This document shows positions 13,611-15,934 of a DNA stretch of 15,934 bases, piece by piece (positions within the stretch are counted from its first letter, which is position 1; every line of letters starts with the position of its first letter). The translations under genes were made by a program, and so were the position numbers. Source of the DNA: Candidatus Omnitrophota bacterium (lineage in GTDB: Bacteria; Omnitrophota; Gorgyraeia; Gygaellales; Profunditerraquicolaceae); assembly GCA_030691585.1 (NCBI GenBank), contig JAUYEC010000022.1:1-15934 (forward strand), in the 5' to 3' direction. A model generated the notes under the pieces. The model did not search any database, was not told where the DNA came from, and saw nothing but the letters and a program-made list of their open reading frames with translations.

Positions 13611-14230
13611 GGACAGATAAGAGATCTGCTTTTACCCTGATCGAGCTCTTGCTTGCGGCATCTATTTCCGCGATCATACTCGTCGGAATATATTCCGCGT
13701 TCCAGAGCGGGGTAATGAGCTATCGTAAGATAGAAGGCGTTTTTGCGCCGTATCAGTCAGCCAGGAATATCCTCAACAGGATGGGGTTGGAATTGAGGAA
13801 CACTTTTGCCTATGCGTTGGATGATACCGGTTTCCAGGGCCAGGAGAAAAATATGGTTTTTTTCACTGTCCTGGATGCTTATGAATTGGGCGCGGAAATC
13901 AGGGATTTCTACCGCATAAAATACGCGGCGGATAACGGAGTCCTTGAACGGTCTGCTTTTGCGGGCACAGAGGCGATAGTGGCGATGAAGAAAGAGGCAG
14001 ACGCGCTGAGCCGGAAGTCAACATATCAGGTAAAAGGGATTTCTTTTCAATATGCCTGCGCCAGGGGCGCGGATAAGGGATACGATTGGCTGCCGGCCTG
14101 GCCCAAAGACGATTCCCAGAAAAATATGTTCCCTTTGGCGGTGAAGATAACATTATCGCTGGGTGCAGAGAGCGGCGGACAGGGAGCAATTGAATTCACA
14201 AAGATCGTTGGTTTACCTTTAAGCCAGTAG
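13607..14230 (+). CDS. gspJ: Minor pseudopilin GspJ
   Basis: A 207-residue minor pseudopilin, within the usual GspJ size range. ATG 13607 overlaps the gspI stop (ATGA). The leader MRTDKRSA is followed by FTLIELLLAASISAIILVGIYSAFQSG, with Glu5. The later part contains RNILNRMGLELRNTFAY, as in GspJ, then a beta-rich domain (YRIKYAADNGVLERS; KGISFQYA). As in GspI, the residue before the predicted cleavage is Ala, not Gly. Both being changed suggests that the local prepilin peptidase accepts Ala; the peptidase gene is outside the window. The stop codon lies at the edge of the next palindrome. Confidence 0.88.
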   Translation: MRTDKRSAFTLIELLLAASISAIILVGIYSAFQSGVMSYRKIEGVFAPYQSARNILNRMGLELRNTFAYALDDTGFQGQEKNMVFFTVLDAYELGAEIRDFYRIKYAADNGVLERSAFAGTEAIVAMKKEADALSRKSTYQVKGISFQYACARGADKGYDWLPAWPKDDSQKNMFPLAVKITLSLGAESGGQGAIEFTKIVGLPLSQ

Positions 14231-14255
14231 GGACAGCATAATATGCTGTCCCTAC
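14227..14255. repeat. Perfect palindrome, GTAGGGACAGCATA type
   Basis: The arms GTAGGGACAGCATA (14227-14240) and TATGCTGTCCCTAC (14242-14255) flank one A. The first bases are part of the gspJ stop region. Related to 6104-6132. Confidence 0.9.
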
Positions 14256-14261
14256 AGTATA

Positions 14262-14291
14262 ATGTAGGCGAGGTTTAAACCTCGCCTACAT
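14262..14291. repeat. Perfect 30-base palindrome, GAGGTTTAAACCTC centre
   Basis: Two 15-base arms meet without a spacer: ATGTAGGCGAGGTTT and AAACCTCGCCTACAT. It shares its centre with the palindrome after the PadR gene (9237-9270). Confidence 0.92.
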
Positions 14292-14299
14292 AACTCCCG

Positions 14300-14327
14300 G
14301 TAGGGGCGGGTAACAAATCCGCCCTAC
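14300..14327. repeat. Imperfect palindrome, GTAGGGGCGG type
   Basis: GTAGGGGCGG (14300-14309) pairs with CCGCCCTAC (14319-14327) with one bulged G. It is the third palindrome in a row between gspJ and gspK. Confidence 0.75.
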
Positions 14328-14345
14328 GAAAAGAAAGATGATATT

Positions 14346-15344
14346 TTGTTGAATAATAAAGGCTCGATCTTGATTATTACTTTGTGGATATTGATGATCC
14401 TTTCTGTGCTTGCCTTGGGCCTGGGCAGGCGCTGTGCGATAAACTTACGCATTGCCGCCTACCAGAGAGATAAATTAAGGGCCGATTGTGTAGCCCGCGC
14501 CGGAGTAAAAAAGGCGATTTGGCTTTTAGAAAACGAGCCCTCAACATACGATGCTCAAAACTCCTGCGGTATAACGCTGGGTAACCGCCAGCCGCAGGAT
14601 GTCTTTGTCAGCGCCTGGGGCACAGAGCCGGGTGATGGCTTCAAGATCGGGAATTTTAACTCTTCGGGAGAATTTGTCTTGGGCTTTCAGGATGAAGAAA
14701 GCCGTCTTAAGCTTAACGGCGCAACAGGTAATATTATAGATGTTAAAGTATTATTAAAGCATCTGCTTGAGGAAAAGAATATAACGCCGGCAGTCGAGAT
14801 CGCCCGAACCGTAGTTGATTGGGCTGACGCCGACATAGAGGCGGACAGGCCTTTATATAAAAACAAGCCCTTTACTACGGAAGAAGAACTGCTGGCGGCG
14901 CTGGAATGCGCTTATTCCGAGCAGGGCAATGACAAAAATGAATCCCGCAGGCAGGCGCGTCAAAATTACGATGATCTTAAGAGCCTGGTCACGGTTTTCG
15001 GCACGCAGGTGAATATTAATACCGTTTCCGACGACGCCTTGTTGATATTAGCGCGGGCAACGGCGCAGGAGCACAGCATCGCTATAACAGAGGCAGATTC
15101 TCTGGTGCCTAAGATTCAGCGCAAAGATCCATTTAAGGAGCAGAAAGATATTGATGACTTTATGTTTGGCGAGAGCGACGCAGAAAAAACGATATACGGT
15201 TTTCTCAAACAAAGCCTTGTACCGGCATCGCGTTATTTCCGTTTCACCGTAGAAGCGCAGTGCCGCGCAATAGTCAAAAAAATCACCGTGATTTATGCCC
15301 CGGGGGATAATGATAGAAAAATCGTCTATTGGCATGAAGAATAA
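14346..15344 (+). CDS. gspK: Minor pseudopilin GspK
   Basis: The large tip pseudopilin, 332 residues, typical for GspK. There is no ATG in frame; consecutive TTG codons at 14346 and 14349 are the best starts, with only a weak purine-rich stretch upstream. The short leader MLNNKG is followed by SILIITLWILMILSVLALGLG; the lack of Glu at position 5 is the hallmark of GspK. The alpha-helical domain has ARAGVKKAIWLLEN near the start, then DEESRLKLNGATG, VVDWADADIEADRPLYKNKPF and VNINTVSDDALLILA, which are conserved GspK regions. Three palindromes separate it from gspJ by 115 bases, so it may be expressed differently from the preceding overlapping genes. Confidence 0.93.
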   Translation: MLNNKGSILIITLWILMILSVLALGLGRRCAINLRIAAYQRDKLRADCVARAGVKKAIWLLENEPSTYDAQNSCGITLGNRQPQDVFVSAWGTEPGDGFKIGNFNSSGEFVLGFQDEESRLKLNGATGNIIDVKVLLKHLLEEKNITPAVEIARTVVDWADADIEADRPLYKNKPFTTEEELLAALECAYSEQGNDKNESRRQARQNYDDLKSLVTVFGTQVNINTVSDDALLILARATAQEHSIAITEADSLVPKIQRKDPFKEQKDIDDFMFGESDAEKTIYGFLKQSLVPASRYFRFTVEAQCRAIVKKITVIYAPGDNDRKIVYWHEE

Positions 15345-15389
15345 ATTTGCTGCAGCTCTTTTTTTGTCTACCCGCGGTATAAAAGAATT

Positions 15390-15934
15390 ATGATGATAAC
15401 GCCTAAAACAACACTTGTTTTATTTTTAGCAGCCTTCTTCTCTCTGGGTATGGGGCCTAGGCCCCCTGCAGACACTACGCCTCCTCAGGTTTCCATTACT
15501 GCTCCGGCAAATAATTCTACTGTTTCGGGCAGCATCAGTATCCAAGCTACAGCCACGGATAATAAAGGTATATCCAAGGTAGAGTTCTATGTGGATAATG
15601 CCTTAAAGGCAACTTCTTACGGCTTGCCTTACGCCTATTCATGGAACAGCGCCGCGGTCGTAAACGGCAGCCATGCTCTAAAAGTTGTTGCTTTTGATGC
15701 CAGCAAGAACACTAAGCAGGCGCAAGCCAGCGTTACCGTAAATAATACAGTTCCACCGCCTCCAATTTTCGAGGGAGAGCAGATCAAGGTTCCGTCAGCG
15801 GTTGTTTCAAGCTACTACAATTCCTCTAAAGCTGCCGCCCAAACTATTGACAATAATCTTTCCACATACTGGGAAGGCAAGTATCGCGTCAGCTGGTTCA
15901 GCTCAAAGACAATAACAAGCTGGTGGCTGCGGCT
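15390..15934 (+). CDS. Exported Ig-like and probable discoidin-domain protein, 3'-truncated
   Basis: Open from ATG 15390 to the window edge (181 codons, incomplete). The N-terminus MMITPKTTLVLFLAAFFSLG is a signal peptide; GMGPRPPA follows. About 28-117 is an Ig-like (bacterial Big/Ig_3-type) domain: TPPQVSITAPANNSTVSG, KVEFYVDNALKATSY, ALKVVAFDASKN and QAQASVTV. A proline linker (VPPPP) leads into a segment with AAQTIDNNLSTYWEG and repeated Trp, which resembles the start of an F5/8 type C (discoidin) carbohydrate-binding domain. It lies 45 bases after gspK, and a TATAAA (15378-15383) just upstream may be its own promoter. A cell-surface or secreted glycan-binding protein fits; being a type II secretion cargo is inference from location. 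Confidence 0.75.
   Translation, partial: MMITPKTTLVLFLAAFFSLGMGPRPPADTTPPQVSITAPANNSTVSGSISIQATATDNKGISKVEFYVDNALKATSYGLPYAYSWNSAAVVNGSHALKVVAFDASKNTKQAQASVTVNNTVPPPPIFEGEQIKVPSAVVSSYYNSSKAAAQTIDNNLSTYWEGKYRVSWFSSKTITSWWLR

Noticed and set aside
15345..15368. Intrinsic terminator after gspK
   Set aside because: There is a T-run, but the preceding GCTGCAGC palindrome has no room for a loop and is too short.

Overview
The window looks like a diderm bacterial chromosome (probably a metagenome-derived contig). It holds housekeeping genes followed by a general secretion (type II) cluster, and many short palindromic repeats sit in the gaps between genes. The protein set and the repeat-rich intergenic regions resemble uncultivated Omnitrophota-type genomes. 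That assignment is an impression from recalled family resemblance, not a computed placement. No rRNA, tRNA, CRISPR array or phage region was seen.

Left part (1-3450, plus strand): a 5'-truncated mnmE (tRNA wobble-uridine modification GTPase), folE (GTP cyclohydrolase I) and an ArnT/PMT-like membrane glycosyltransferase interrupted by one in-frame TAA. The mnmE N-terminal domain carries about 24 extra codons that contain a dispersed palindromic repeat; a second copy lies directly in front of accA.

Middle part (3461-6040, minus strand): a REP-associated tyrosine transposase (RAYT/TnpA_REP), a small Cys-containing protein of unknown function, and comM/yifB (AAA+ branch-migration helicase linked to natural transformation). 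Palindromes with the core GTGACAGTCAC surround the transposase and the small gene, including an exact 37-nt two-palindrome (REPIN-like) unit present twice.

6041-6432 has no convincing gene. It holds two palindromes, a candidate comM promoter, a plus-strand promoter with a perfect TATAAT, a duplicated 37-nt motif and a long-range stem: a possible structured leader for the next gene.

Right part (6433-15344, plus strand): a divergent PAP2-family membrane protein, a LysM plus L,D-transpeptidase envelope enzyme, accA (acetyl-CoA carboxyltransferase alpha), a PadR-type regulator, then a good sigma-70-like promoter and gspE-F-G-H-I-J-K in canonical type II secretion order. These supply the ATPase, the inner-membrane platform and the pseudopilins; gspC, D, L, M and the prepilin peptidase are not in the window. 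The window ends inside a gene for an exported protein with an Ig-like and a probable discoidin-like domain, which could be a cargo of the secretion system (inference).

Most of the window is ordinary core metabolism and secretion. The unusual content is the repeat biology (RAYT with its palindromes, and a repeat accommodated inside an essential-type protein), the unexplained 6133-6432 leader, and the interrupted glycosyltransferase.
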